Origin: Flavobacterium sp. Sd200
GTDB lineage: Bacteria; Bacteroidota; Bacteroidia; Flavobacteriales; Flavobacteriaceae
Assembly (NCBI RefSeq): GCF_009826935.1
Contig: NZ_WUMN01000001.1
Location: 372,001-436,000, forward strand
Reading direction: 5' to 3'
Length of the DNA stretch: 64,000 nucleotides
The position numbers and the translations under genes were made by a program. The notes under the pieces are model-generated. The model did not search any database. It was not told the DNA's origin and worked only from the letters and a program-made list of their open reading frames with translations. Shown piece after piece: positions 29,425-39,700 of the stretch (position 1 is the stretch's first letter; every line of letters begins with the position of its first letter).

Positions 29425-29865
29425 ATGAAAAAGTTTTTTGTTGTATTTATGTTAGTCTGCGTGCAAGGCATGTTTGGACAGGAGGATGGTATAAAAAGGT
29501 CTATACAAACGTTTTTTGACGGCCTGCATGCACGCGATACTGTTGTCATGCAATCTGTTTGTTATCAAAATCTTATATTAGAATCTATTACAGAACACAG
29601 AGGGCAGGGAAAACTTGATTTTGAAACAGCCGACAGGTATTATAAACAGGTGGCAGGCATACCGTCTGATGTTAAGATAGAAGAACGCCTGCTAAGCTAT
29701 AAAATTCAGGTAGACGGAACGTTGGCACATGTTTGGACACCCTATGAATTTTACGCCAATGGTAAACTGAGCCACAGTGGGGTAAATTCGTTCGTACTGT
29801 TTTTTGATGATGGTATCTGGAAAATAATTTACATTATAGACACCCGAAGGGCGGGAGGGAAGTAG
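29425..29865 (+). CDS. Exported NTF2-like (SnoaL-type) protein, 146 aa
   Basis: A signal peptide (MKKFFVVFMLVCVQGMFGQ) precedes a small alpha+beta cone. It starts with IKRSIQTFFDGLHARDTVVM and ends with a strand series (HVWTPYEFYANGKLSHSGVN, then IWKIIYIIDTRR), the pattern of NTF2-like/SnoaL domains. Function is unknown. Start 29425 is chosen to place the signal peptide at the N-terminus. Confidence 0.75.
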   Translation: MKKFFVVFMLVCVQGMFGQEDGIKRSIQTFFDGLHARDTVVMQSVCYQNLILESITEHRGQGKLDFETADRYYKQVAGIPSDVKIEERLLSYKIQVDGTLAHVWTPYEFYANGKLSHSGVNSFVLFFDDGIWKIIYIIDTRRAGGK

Positions 29866-29877
29866 TGAGTTTCAGTT

Positions 29878-29959
29878 TTCAGTCCCAGTTTTCAGTCGCA
29901 GTCTCAGTTAACGGTTGGCTGTCTGTCTACTGAGACTGCGACTGAAAACTGGGACTGAA
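29878..29959. repeat. Long perfect inverted repeat between convergent genes
   Basis: Two 31-base arms (29878-29908 and 29929-29959) are perfectly complementary around a 20-base loop. The arms contain internal CAGTTTTCAGTC-type short repeats. It lies between the convergent NTF2-like and hemN genes and could act as a bidirectional terminator or belong to a mobile repeat family. Confidence 0.8.
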
Positions 29960-29965
29960 TAAAAC

Positions 29966-31330
29966 TTAAACTACCATAGAGAACAATTGCGTTTGCGGAG
30001 TTTTTCGTTTAAGCCTTAAATCGAAGGCCATACAAATGTTGCGTACAAACGGTTTGCCCTTTTGGGTTATTATAATACTTTTCTCCCTAATTTCAAGCAG
30101 GCCGTCATTTTGCATTTCCCCGAGGCTTTCCAGTACCTGTGGCAGTTCTTCAAAATGTCCCTCAATAGCATTCCATTGTGTTTTAAAACGGCACATAAGG
30201 TTGAGTATGTGTCGCCTTATCAACAGGTCTTCATCAGTAAGTAAATGTCCTCTGAAAACCGGCAGTTCATTCATCTCAATTCTTTTATAATAATCTTCCA
30301 GCGATTTTTCGTTTTGTGCAAAACTGTACCAGCTATCGCTTATAGATGATACTCCCAAACCTATCATAAGTTGTGTTTTGCCCGAACTGTATCCCATAAA
30401 ATTGCGATGCAGTGTGCCATGTGTATAGGATGTATAAAGACTGTCGGTCTCTAACGCAAAATGATCCATGCCAATTTCATGAAACCCTTTTTGAGACAGT
30501 ATTTGTTTGCCAACCTCATACAATTCCCTTTTTTGGGCATCCTGTGGCAGATCGTTTTCATTAAAACCGCGTTGTCCGTTGCCTTTAATCCAGGGCACAT
30601 GGGCATAACTGTAAAACGCAATCCTGTCGGGGTTTAGTGCCTTGGTTTTTTCAATTGTATCTATAATGCTTCCGGTTGTTTGAAAGGGCAGCCCAAAAAC
30701 CAGATCGTGACTAACCGATGTATAGCCAATTTCGCGTGACCACAAAGTAACCTTCGCTACGTTATGAAAGGATTGAAGCCTGTTTATGGCTTTTTGTACT
30801 GCTTCATTATAGTCCTGAACCCCAAAACTTACTCTCCTGAATCCTAAGTTGTACAGGGTTTGCAAATGCGATTTTGTTGTATTGTTTGGATGACCTTCAA
30901 AACTAAACTCATAGCCAGGCATTTTATCTGCACGGTCAAATATACCGTTTATAAGTATCTCAAGATTTTCAGGGCTAAAAAAGGTAGGAGTACCCCCGCC
31001 AAGATGCAGTTCTTTAATTAAAGGTTTTTGTGGCAGCATATCGCAATACATTGCCCATTCATTTAAAACGGCTGTAATATAGGCGGTTTCTACTTCGTGG
31101 CGGCGTGTAACGCGTTTATTGCATCCGCAAAAAGTGCACATGCTCTCGCAAAAGGGCAGGTGTATATAGAGGCTTATACCTTGAATATTGTTACTTTCAT
31201 TAAAAGCCCTTACAAGGCTTTGCTGCCAGTTATTTGCCGTAAAACCACTGTTGTCCCAATACGGTACGGTAGGATAGCTGGTATATCTTGGTCCCGGTAC
31301 ATTATATTTCTGCAATATAGAACTTTCCAT
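29966..31330 (-). CDS. hemN: Oxygen-independent coproporphyrinogen III oxidase
   Basis: This radical-SAM enzyme of heme synthesis decarboxylates coproporphyrinogen III without O2. The N-terminal NVPGPRYTSYPTVPYW is characteristic of true HemN. The cluster motif is CESMCTFCGC (CxxxCxxC plus one Cys) and is followed by LHLGGGTPTFF. The 454-residue length and full C-terminal domain also favour HemN over the shorter HemW. I start at the ATG at 31330, since the longer reading frame begins at a TTG. Confidence 0.95.
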   Translation of the reverse strand: MESSILQKYNVPGPRYTSYPTVPYWDNSGFTANNWQQSLVRAFNESNNIQGISLYIHLPFCESMCTFCGCNKRVTRRHEVETAYITAVLNEWAMYCDMLPQKPLIKELHLGGGTPTFFSPENLEILINGIFDRADKMPGYEFSFEGHPNNTTKSHLQTLYNLGFRRVSFGVQDYNEAVQKAINRLQSFHNVAKVTLWSREIGYTSVSHDLVFGLPFQTTGSIIDTIEKTKALNPDRIAFYSYAHVPWIKGNGQRGFNENDLPQDAQKRELYEVGKQILSQKGFHEIGMDHFALETDSLYTSYTHGTLHRNFMGYSSGKTQLMIGLGVSSISDSWYSFAQNEKSLEDYYKRIEMNELPVFRGHLLTDEDLLIRRHILNLMCRFKTQWNAIEGHFEELPQVLESLGEMQNDGLLEIREKSIIITQKGKPFVRNICMAFDLRLKRKTPQTQLFSMVV

Positions 31331-31350
31331 AAAATCATTTTTCAATAGGT

Positions 31351-31358
31351 CAAAAGTA
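31351..31358 (-). promoter_or_regulatory. Probable -7 promoter element of hemN
   Basis: The minus strand reads TACTTTTG, matching TAnnTTTG, 21 bases from the ATG. Confidence 0.5.
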
Positions 31359-31418
31359 GGGCGGGGCAGGAGCCTAAAAAATGATAAATATCAGGAGATG
31401 AAAGTATTTGTAAAATAA

Positions 31419-31445
31419 AAGAGGTTGCCATTACAGCAACCTCTT
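31419..31445 (-). terminator. Terminator after the beta-barrel protein gene
   Basis: The 10-bp stem AAGAGGTTGC/GCAACCTCTT with a 7-base loop is followed on the minus strand by TTATTTTAC. Confidence 0.85.
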
Positions 31446-31473
31446 AGAGAGAGATATTTATAGACAACTTTTT

Positions 31474-34053
31474 TTATCCACCCATGAACTCATCTCCGCC
31501 ACCATCCTGGCCACGTTGCTGCTGTTCTTTTTGCCTGTCGGCCTTACTCATATTAAAGCGGTAGGTAAACGATAGTGTTACCTGTCTTTGTCTCCACTGC
31601 ATTTCGCTGTACGAACGCACCTGGTTAGGAATGTAGGTTTCGTTCTTCATTTTTCGTGAGTTAAAAATATCCTGTACATTTAGCGATATCGTAGCTTTAT
31701 CTTTAAGAATGTCTTTGCTAAGTGCTGTGTTTGCACTGGCAACGCCTACACGTCTTCCCTGCGCATTGCTTTGAGGACCTTCGTAGTTTCCGTTTATTTG
31801 CCAGTCTATTTTATATGGCAGCGTTATTTTGCTGTTAAGCCTTGTAGTCCAGGCATAAGCTGTATTGTTAAAGTCCTGATAGTCGTTAATAGTTACACCA
31901 TCTTCGTTAACATATGTAAAGGTATAATCACCTTTCGTTTGGTTCCTGAAGAAGTTGAAATTGCTGTTAATCCTCCACCATTTAAACGGATTGTAGTTAA
32001 TATTAAACTCAAAACCAAAACGGTATTCTTTGCTAAGGTTTATTGGTGTAGTAAGCGTTACCGGAGTGCGGATGTCCTGCCCGTCTACAATGGTAACTTC
32101 GCCTGTAGTTGGGTCTGTAATATCTTCACCGCCCACAACCTGTGTTACATAGTCGCCGTTTTGCTGCCTTACAAACTGAAATGTATCATCTGTAATATTA
32201 AGGTAAGCAGATGTGCTTAGGGTTAGCTTATCCCATTTTTTAAGATAACCAAGATCTATAGCATGTGTTTTAGAAGGGTTGATGTCCGGGTTACCTCTAA
32301 AGATGTTGATATTACTTTGCAGACCGGAGAATGGATTTAAGAACCTGCCGCGCGGACGGTTAATACGTCTGCTGTAGCTAAGGCTCACATTACTGCTTTG
32401 CGAAAATTCGTAGCTTAAAAAGGCACTTGGAAAGAAGTTGTTATACCTTTTGTTGTTAAAAGAACCTGTGGTAAGCACGTTTACATCTATGTTAGAATCT
32501 TCCCAGCGTAAGCCCACAAGGTATGAGAATTTACCTGCCTTAGATCCATATTGCGTATAGAGCGCATTTACTTTTTCTTTATACTCTAAAAAGTTGCTGT
32601 AGTTGGTATTGTTTACATATTCACCATCAACAAGCGTTTCGGCAACGGCATCTGTTTTCATCGATGTAAAGCTACCGCGATATCCGGCCTCGAAACGGCT
32701 TTTTTCGCCAATAGGCAAAACATAATCAGCCTGTACAAGCCCGCGCTTTTCAAGCTGGTCGTTAGAGGTACGCTCATAGCTGTTGCGCGATGTGTCGGCG
32801 GTATTTAAAAATTCGTCGCTAATGTTTGTATCTTCATCCTCATCGCTATGCGATATCGATGCATCTATCCTTAGCTCATGGCCGTTGTCATTAAACTTTT
32901 TAACAAGGTTAGTGCTGTAGTTCATATTAGTCTCGTCGTCTTTTTGGTCGCTAAACCTCAAACGGCTGTTTGTAAAAACATTATCAGCATCAAAGTTGTC
33001 ATAAAATGTTTTGGCAGGGTTGCCGCCTTTGTTGCTTCTAAAGCTAACAGAGTTGGTCCATGTAGTGGTTTCATTTAAAAACCATTCGGCACCAAGGCTG
33101 GCATTAAAGCCTTTTCGCAGACGGTCGTTTGTTCTGCGCTCATTAGTATAGCTGGTAGTTTCGTTAGTGTCTTTGTCAAGATACTCGCTGTTTGTAAACG
33201 AGTTGCCCGGGTTTTTGCGATAGTTGTAACCGAGATTGCTAAACAGGTTGTAATTGTTGCTTCGGTAGTTTAAGTTAGTACTAATGCCATGATTGGCAGG
33301 GTCTCCGGTACTTAAAACAGCCGATCCGTTAAAGCCGTTAGCCTTACCTTTTTTAAGGATGATGTTTACTATACCGCCGCCGCCTTCAGCATCATAGCGC
33401 GCGGATGGGTTAGTAATAACCTCAACTTTATCTACAGAGTCGGCAGGGAGAAGCCTAAGCACCTCGGCAACATTGCTGCCCGCAAGGTTACTTGGTCGTC
33501 CGTCTATAAGTATGGTAACACTTTGGTTGCCTCTCAGTGCCACATTGCCCTCAGCATCTACCGATAGCGAAGGTACGTTATCCAATACATCGCTTACAGT
33601 ACCGCCTTTTACCATCATGTCGTTACCTACGGTATATACACGCTTGTCTAGTTTTATTTCTACGGTAGAGCGCTCAGCAGTAATCTCTACAGCATTCAGT
33701 ACGGTAGCATCAGGAGCCATGGCAACTGTGCCAAGGTTAGTATCGCCAGATATTTGTTTTCCTGTAATAACCACAGGTTTAAACGATATAAAGTCGTATT
33801 TTATAGTGTAGGTTCCGGGTGCAACGGCAAGATCAAATTTACCCGACGCATCGGTAAGACCACCGGCGACTGTAACATTGTTAGCAGTTTGTATTATAAC
33901 ATTGGCAAATTCAAGGGGTTGTTTAGTTTCCTGCTCAATAACCTGCCCGGTTACTTTTACAGTGTTACCCCGGGGGGCACCGGGATTTTGTGAAAATGCC
34001 GTAAACGCTGTGAGTAAGAGAGTAAGGACGGCAATGTTTTTTAAATACTTCAT
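31474..34053 (-). CDS. Outer-membrane beta-barrel protein with CarboxypepD_reg-like and plug-like domains (TonB-receptor-like), 859 aa
   Basis: A signal peptide (ends AFSQ) is followed by a CarboxypepD_reg-like domain (KVTGQVIEQETKQPLEFANV, about 30-110). A plug-like region (MMVKGGTVSDVLDNVPSLSV...NPSARYDAEGGGGIVNIILK, about 145-235) and a long barrel follow. This is the OMP_b-brl_3 type typical of Bacteroidota, not SusC. The C-terminus is a Gln/Gly-rich tail (KEQQQRGQDGGGDEFMGG) rather than an aromatic residue. Ligand unknown. The gene is followed by a clear terminator. Confidence 0.85.
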   Translation of the reverse strand: MKYLKNIAVLTLLLTAFTAFSQNPGAPRGNTVKVTGQVIEQETKQPLEFANVIIQTANNVTVAGGLTDASGKFDLAVAPGTYTIKYDFISFKPVVITGKQISGDTNLGTVAMAPDATVLNAVEITAERSTVEIKLDKRVYTVGNDMMVKGGTVSDVLDNVPSLSVDAEGNVALRGNQSVTILIDGRPSNLAGSNVAEVLRLLPADSVDKVEVITNPSARYDAEGGGGIVNIILKKGKANGFNGSAVLSTGDPANHGISTNLNYRSNNYNLFSNLGYNYRKNPGNSFTNSEYLDKDTNETTSYTNERRTNDRLRKGFNASLGAEWFLNETTTWTNSVSFRSNKGGNPAKTFYDNFDADNVFTNSRLRFSDQKDDETNMNYSTNLVKKFNDNGHELRIDASISHSDEDEDTNISDEFLNTADTSRNSYERTSNDQLEKRGLVQADYVLPIGEKSRFEAGYRGSFTSMKTDAVAETLVDGEYVNNTNYSNFLEYKEKVNALYTQYGSKAGKFSYLVGLRWEDSNIDVNVLTTGSFNNKRYNNFFPSAFLSYEFSQSSNVSLSYSRRINRPRGRFLNPFSGLQSNINIFRGNPDINPSKTHAIDLGYLKKWDKLTLSTSAYLNITDDTFQFVRQQNGDYVTQVVGGEDITDPTTGEVTIVDGQDIRTPVTLTTPINLSKEYRFGFEFNINYNPFKWWRINSNFNFFRNQTKGDYTFTYVNEDGVTINDYQDFNNTAYAWTTRLNSKITLPYKIDWQINGNYEGPQSNAQGRRVGVASANTALSKDILKDKATISLNVQDIFNSRKMKNETYIPNQVRSYSEMQWRQRQVTLSFTYRFNMSKADRQKEQQQRGQDGGGDEFMGG

Positions 34054-34153
34054 GAAAGTTTATAGTAAGTTAATTCGCCATTATGACACAATAAACGTGC
34101 AAGGGTTTAATTGATGTATCATAAAAAAACGTTAAAAACAGGTAAAGTTTATG

Positions 34154-35173
34154 TTACCCGTTAACAAGCGGAATTACTTTACTGCCTATGAGCGCTATAG
34201 ATTCCATCAATTGCTCGTGGGTTAATCCGGCATTATCCATCTGGAATGTGAGTCTTGATATACCTCCCAGTGCTTCGCTGTGTCTTAGGATCTTTTCGGC
34301 AATTTCTTCGGGGCCTCCCACCAGCAAGGCACCGCGCGTGCTGTTTTGGGCATCAAAATGGGGGCGTGTTACAGCTGGCCAGCCACGTTCACGGCCAATG
34401 CGTGTAAAAGTCTCGGCATAACCCGGAAAGAAATCAGCAACTGCTTTTTCAGATGTTTGAGCTACATAACCTAACGAGTGTAATCCAACCGTAAGCTTTT
34501 CAGGTGCATGCCCTGCCTTTTCCCCGGCTTCACGATAGAGGTCTACTAAGGGACGAAAACGATGGGTTTCGCCTCCAATAACCGCTACCATGAGTGGCAG
34601 ACCCAAATATCCGGCACGGGCAAACGATTCGGGAGTACCACCAACACCTATCCAAACCGGAAGCGGATCCTGTACCGGACGTGGATATACGGGCTGGTTG
34701 TGTAACGGCGCACGGAATTTGCCATTCCAGGTTACATATTCGTTATCGCGTATTTGTAGCAACAGTCCGAGTTTTTCTGTAAAGAGTTCATTATAATCCT
34801 GCAGGTTAAATCCAAATAGAGGGAACGATTCGGTAAAAGAACCGCGGCCTACTACCATTTCGGCACGGCCGTTTGAAATAAGATCAAGTGTGGCAGCATT
34901 TTGAAAAACACGCACAGGATCGGCAGCACTCAATACGGTAACTGCACTCGTAAGCTTTATATTTTTTGTTCTTGCAGCGGCAGCGGCTAATATTACTGCC
35001 GGAGCCGAATCTAAGAATTCTTTGCGGTGGTGTTCTCCAATTCCAAAAACGTGCAGCCCGCTACGGTCGGCATGTTCTATTCTGTCCAGTAGTTGTGCCA
35101 ATGCATCGGCACTATTAACAGTGTTGTTCGACTCGTTGTGAGCGGCTGCAAAGCTGTCTATACCTATTTCCAT
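34154..35173 (-). CDS. LLM class flavin-dependent oxidoreductase, 339 aa
   Basis: A luciferase-like (F420/FMN) TIM barrel begins MEIGIDSFAAAHNES and has the typical GIGEHHRKEFLDSAPAVILAA and MVVGRGSFTESFPLFGF segments. Substrate cannot be predicted; many such proteins are annotated as putative monooxygenases. No partner gene is nearby. Confidence 0.85.
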   Translation of the reverse strand: MEIGIDSFAAAHNESNNTVNSADALAQLLDRIEHADRSGLHVFGIGEHHRKEFLDSAPAVILAAAAARTKNIKLTSAVTVLSAADPVRVFQNAATLDLISNGRAEMVVGRGSFTESFPLFGFNLQDYNELFTEKLGLLLQIRDNEYVTWNGKFRAPLHNQPVYPRPVQDPLPVWIGVGGTPESFARAGYLGLPLMVAVIGGETHRFRPLVDLYREAGEKAGHAPEKLTVGLHSLGYVAQTSEKAVADFFPGYAETFTRIGRERGWPAVTRPHFDAQNSTRGALLVGGPEEIAEKILRHSEALGGISRLTFQMDNAGLTHEQLMESIALIGSKVIPLVNG

Positions 35174-35344
35174 GATTGTGTTTTTAGTTATTTGCTAAAA
35201 TACGAAAAGTAATTATAAGCAATTGCGGCCTCTTTACTGTGGCAGCAGATTTAACTCTTTAAATATATCTTCTTTAAAAACAAAGAAGGCAGCCTGTTGC
35301 CGGGCTGCCGTTCTTCACCTAATAAACAAAAAAACCTCCAAAAT

Positions 35345-36757
35345 TTACTTCCAGCCTCCGCCAAGAGAGCGGTACAGCTCTACATCGGCTTCAAGCCTTG
35401 ATCGTTTTTGCGATACCAGTTCCAGTTCGCTTTGCAGTAAATTACCCTGGGCGGTTATCACTTCAAGGTAGTTTGCCATGCCGTTCTGGAAAAGCATATC
35501 GGCATTGGTAACCGCTGTTTGCAGTGTTGTTACCCTTTGTGAGGCAATATTATAGCTTTGCTCCAGCTTTTCTATTTTTGTAAGCGCGTTTGATACTTCG
35601 CCCACGGCAACCAATACCTGTTGGCGGAAGTTTATCACTGTTTTTTCGCGCTGCACTTTGGCTATTTCATATTCCGTTTTCAGCCTTTTGTTGTTTAGTA
35701 AGGGCTGTGCCACGCTACCGGCAACTATGCCAAACAACGATGCAGGGATGTTGAACCATTTACTGGCCTCAAACGCATTAACACCACCCGTTGCAGATAT
35801 TACTAAAGAAGGGTAGAGGCTGCCTTTGGCAATACCCGTTTTTGCATTGGCATCAAGTATGGCAAGCTCAGCGGCCTTAACATCGGGCCGGCGGCTTACT
35901 AACGATGATGGTACACCTGCTGCAGTATTGGTTCCTGCAGCAATAGAGTTAAGGAGTACCTTGCGCTCTATTGCTTTAGGAAAACCACCTGCAAGAATAC
36001 TTAGGGCATTTTCCTGAATAATGATATTCTGCTCTAATTGCGGTACCAGTTGTGCAGCAACCAGCCGCTGTGCCTCTGCCTGTTGCTTAGCCAGCGATGT
36101 TACCTGCCCGGCATCATACTGCAGGCCAATAATGGTAAGGGTTTTATCGTTTAATTCTACGTTTTTGCGGGCTATTTCAAGCTGCGCATCCAGCATCAGC
36201 AAATTGTAAAAACCTTTTGCTACAGTAGAAACTATTGTGGTTTGCAGCGCCTTTTTAGCCTCCTCGGTTTGCAGGTACTGTGCCAGTGCGCTGCGTTTAC
36301 GGTTCTTTATTTTACCCCAAATGTCTGCCTCCCACGATAAACTTGCCGAAGTGGTAAAGTCATCAATATGATTTTGGCCTAAAAACTGGCTTAGGCTAAT
36401 GCCGTTAAGGCTGTTAGCAGACGGGTTGGTAGAGTTTGCCGTTACCTGCAGGTTTACCGTAGGCACATTGTTCCACTTGGCCTGGGTTAATTGCAGGCGG
36501 GCTACTTCTATGTTTTTTTGCGCTACCTGCAAATCGTTGTTTTTAGTAACCGCATTGCTTATAAGCGTTTGCAGTGTAGGTTCTGCAAAAAACGATTTAT
36601 AGTCAATGTCAGCCACACTTGTAGTGTCGGTTGCGGTAACATCCCTGTAGCTTTCGGGCAGGGCATCTTTAGGAGCCTCTACATCTTTAGATACTTTGCA
36701 GGATGTTATAAGTATCAGCAATAGCGATACTGCGTAGGTTGATATATACTTTTTCAT
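35345..36757 (-). CDS. TolC-family outer-membrane efflux lipoprotein (NodT/OprM type), 470 aa
   Basis: The lipoprotein signal has the lipobox ITSC (Cys20), so the mature protein is lipid-anchored. Two halves of alternating long helices and short strands follow (AQKNIEVARLQLTQAKWNN and AELAILDANAKTGIAKG), the TolC trimer signature. It is the last gene of the efflux operon adaptor-permease-TolC, with 9 bases to the permease gene. Confidence 0.9.
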   Translation of the reverse strand: MKKYISTYAVSLLLILITSCKVSKDVEAPKDALPESYRDVTATDTTSVADIDYKSFFAEPTLQTLISNAVTKNNDLQVAQKNIEVARLQLTQAKWNNVPTVNLQVTANSTNPSANSLNGISLSQFLGQNHIDDFTTSASLSWEADIWGKIKNRKRSALAQYLQTEEAKKALQTTIVSTVAKGFYNLLMLDAQLEIARKNVELNDKTLTIIGLQYDAGQVTSLAKQQAEAQRLVAAQLVPQLEQNIIIQENALSILAGGFPKAIERKVLLNSIAAGTNTAAGVPSSLVSRRPDVKAAELAILDANAKTGIAKGSLYPSLVISATGGVNAFEASKWFNIPASLFGIVAGSVAQPLLNNKRLKTEYEIAKVQREKTVINFRQQVLVAVGEVSNALTKIEKLEQSYNIASQRVTTLQTAVTNADMLFQNGMANYLEVITAQGNLLQSELELVSQKRSRLEADVELYRSLGGGWK

Positions 36758-36766
36758 GGTTGATGA

Positions 36767-39700
36767 TTAAATGGATGCAGCGGCAACAGCGGCTTCGTTA
36801 TTAACTACTGCTTTTGGCTTGCTGCTTACTTTTTCGTGCAGGTATTGGAAGATGATGAACAATACAGGGATGATGAACAAGCCTAATATTACCCCGGTTA
36901 TCATACCGCCTGCTGCACCTATACTGATGGAGTGGTTACCCATAGCCGATGGCCCTTTGGCACTCATCATAGGTACTAGGCCCACTACAAACGCAAGCGA
37001 TGTCATGATGATAGGCCTTAGCCTTAGCTTAGCAGCTTCGAGCGATGCCGCAATGAGCGATTTGCCTGCCTGCCTGCGCTGCGAGGCAAACTCTACAATA
37101 AGGATGGCATTTTTAGCCAAAAGCCCTATAAGCATTACCAGTGCTACCTGTACATAAATGTTGTTTTCTATGCCTGTCATGCCAATGGCCAAGAATACCC
37201 CAAATACTCCGGTAGGGATTGACAGGATTACTGCCCAAGGCAATATATAACTCTCATATTGGGCAGAAAGCAGGAAGTAAATAAACAGCAGCGATAGTAT
37301 GAATATTACGGTTGACTGTCCGCCTGATGAAAGCTCTTCTTTGGTCATACCTGAGAATTGAACCGCGTAGCCCGATGGCAGCTGCTGTGCTGCAACTTCT
37401 TCTACTGCTTTAATAGCATCACCGGAGCTGTAGCCAGCATTTGCCATGGCGTTGATGCCTATAGAGTTAAACAGGTTGTAGCGCGAGGCAGTTTCAGGAC
37501 CGTAAACCCTTTTTAGTTTTACAAGGGTGTTTATGGGCACCATATCGCCAAGCCTGTTCTTAACCATAATACCATCCATAGAAGCAGCTTCGGTACGCGC
37601 GCTTTGATCGGCCTGAACCATAACACGATAGTATTTACCAAAACGGTTAAAGTCAGATGCCTGAGCACTACCAAAGTAGGCCTGCATGGTTTGCAGCACA
37701 TCTTTAACGCTAACGCCCAGCTGCTCTGCTTTTACATCGTCTACCTCCATATCATATTGCGGATAGTCGGCTTTAAAAGAGGTAAAAGCAACGGCAATTT
37801 CAGGGCGTTTCATAAGCTCGCCTATAAATTTATAGCCTACTTCGCTAAACTTGCCAAGGCTGCCACCAGTCTTGTCCTGCAATACAAGGTCAAGGCCGTC
37901 TACGTTACTGAAACCGGGAACGGTAGGGAACGTAAACACAAAGAAACTACCGCCTTTTACTGCTGCAAGTTTTTGGTTAACCTGCCCCATAATAGCATTG
38001 ATGTCCTGTACTTCGCCACGTTCTTTGGCCGGTTTTAGCAGTATGAACGCTACACCTGCCGACGGGCTCGATGATTGCGTAAGCACGTTAAAGCCTGATA
38101 GCGCATTTACCGTACGAGCAGATGGTAGGGTGCTTAAAACTGCTTCGGCTTCGTTCATAACCTTGGTGGTCCTGTCTAAAGACGAACCGGCTGGGGTAGA
38201 TAGAGATATGGCTATAAAGCCCTGGTCTTCTGAAGGGATGAAACCTGTTTTTGTATTGCCTACCATAAATATGGTTGCTGCCGTAACTACTGCCAAACCG
38301 CCTATGCTCAGCCATTTGTTGCGTACTAAAAAGCGTAGACTGCCCAAGTAGTTGTTGGTTAGTTTATCAAAACTTTTATTGAAGCCTGTAAAGAATTTAT
38401 CTTTAAAGTTTGTCTGTTTGTAGGTACCCGGTGCATGGTGTGTCTCTTTTAAGAACAGCGCTGCAAGGGCAGGGCTAAGAGTTAATGCATTTACTGCCGA
38501 TATTACAATGGCTATGGCAAGGGTAAAGGCAAACTGCCTGTAAAACACCCCTGTAGAGCCTTCCATAAAACCTACCGGTAAAAATACTGCCGCCATTACT
38601 AAGGTGATTGAGATGATGGCACCTGTAATTTCGCTCATGGCCGATATGGTTGCAGGTTTAGGCGGCAGGTGCTTGTGTTCCATCTTGGCATGCACGGCCT
38701 CGACCACCACAATGGCGTCATCTACCACAATACCAATGGCAAGGATAAGCGCGAACAAGGTTAGCAGGTTGATAGAGAACCCGAACAGCTGCATGAAAAA
38801 GAACGTACCCAGTATGGCAACCGGAACTGCAATGGCAGGGATTAGTGTTGACCTAAAGTCCTGCAGGAACAGGTACACCACTATAAACACCAGTATAAAA
38901 GCCTCAATCAATGTTGATATTACCTGGTGTATAGACTGGTCTAACGAATCTTTGGTGTTATACAGTATCTCATATTTTACATCTTTAGGGAAATCCTTAG
39001 ATGCTTTTTTCATAAATTCGCCAATGGCTATCTGTATATCGTTGGCATTACTACCTGCAAGCTGCATGGCTGCAATGTTTACGCCCACTTTGCCGTTGTT
39101 GCTGGTAGTACCGCCATAGGTGTAAGAACCAAACTCTATCCTTGCAACATCTTTTAAGCGAAGCACAGAACCGTCTGCATTAGAACGGATAACTATGTTT
39201 TCATATTCGGCAGGCTTGTTCAGCTTCCCTTTGTATTTAATTACATATTCGAAAGACTCTTTACTGCTTTCGCCAAATTTACCAGGTGCAGCCTCAAGGT
39301 TTTTGTCCTGTATTGCCGCCATTACCTCTTTAGGGGTAAGGTTGTAAGAAGCCATTTGCCCAGGGTTAAGCCATACCCTCATGGAGTAGTCTTTGTTTGC
39401 ACCAAATATGATGGATTGACCCACACCCTGAATCCTTTTAATTTCAGGGATAATGTTTATCTGTGCATAGTTGGCAAGGAACGTTTGGTTGTATTCTTTT
39501 TCATTTTCAGAGAAAAGCGTTACCACCATAAGCAAACTGTTTTGCTGTTTAGAAGTACCAATACCTGCCTGTACAACCTCTGCCGGAAGCTGGCTTGTGG
39601 CTTGTGCTACACGGTTTTGTACGTTTACGGCTGCCTGATCCGGGTCGGTGCCCAGTTTAAAGTAAACGGTAATGGTTAGCGAACCGTCGTTACTGGCGGT

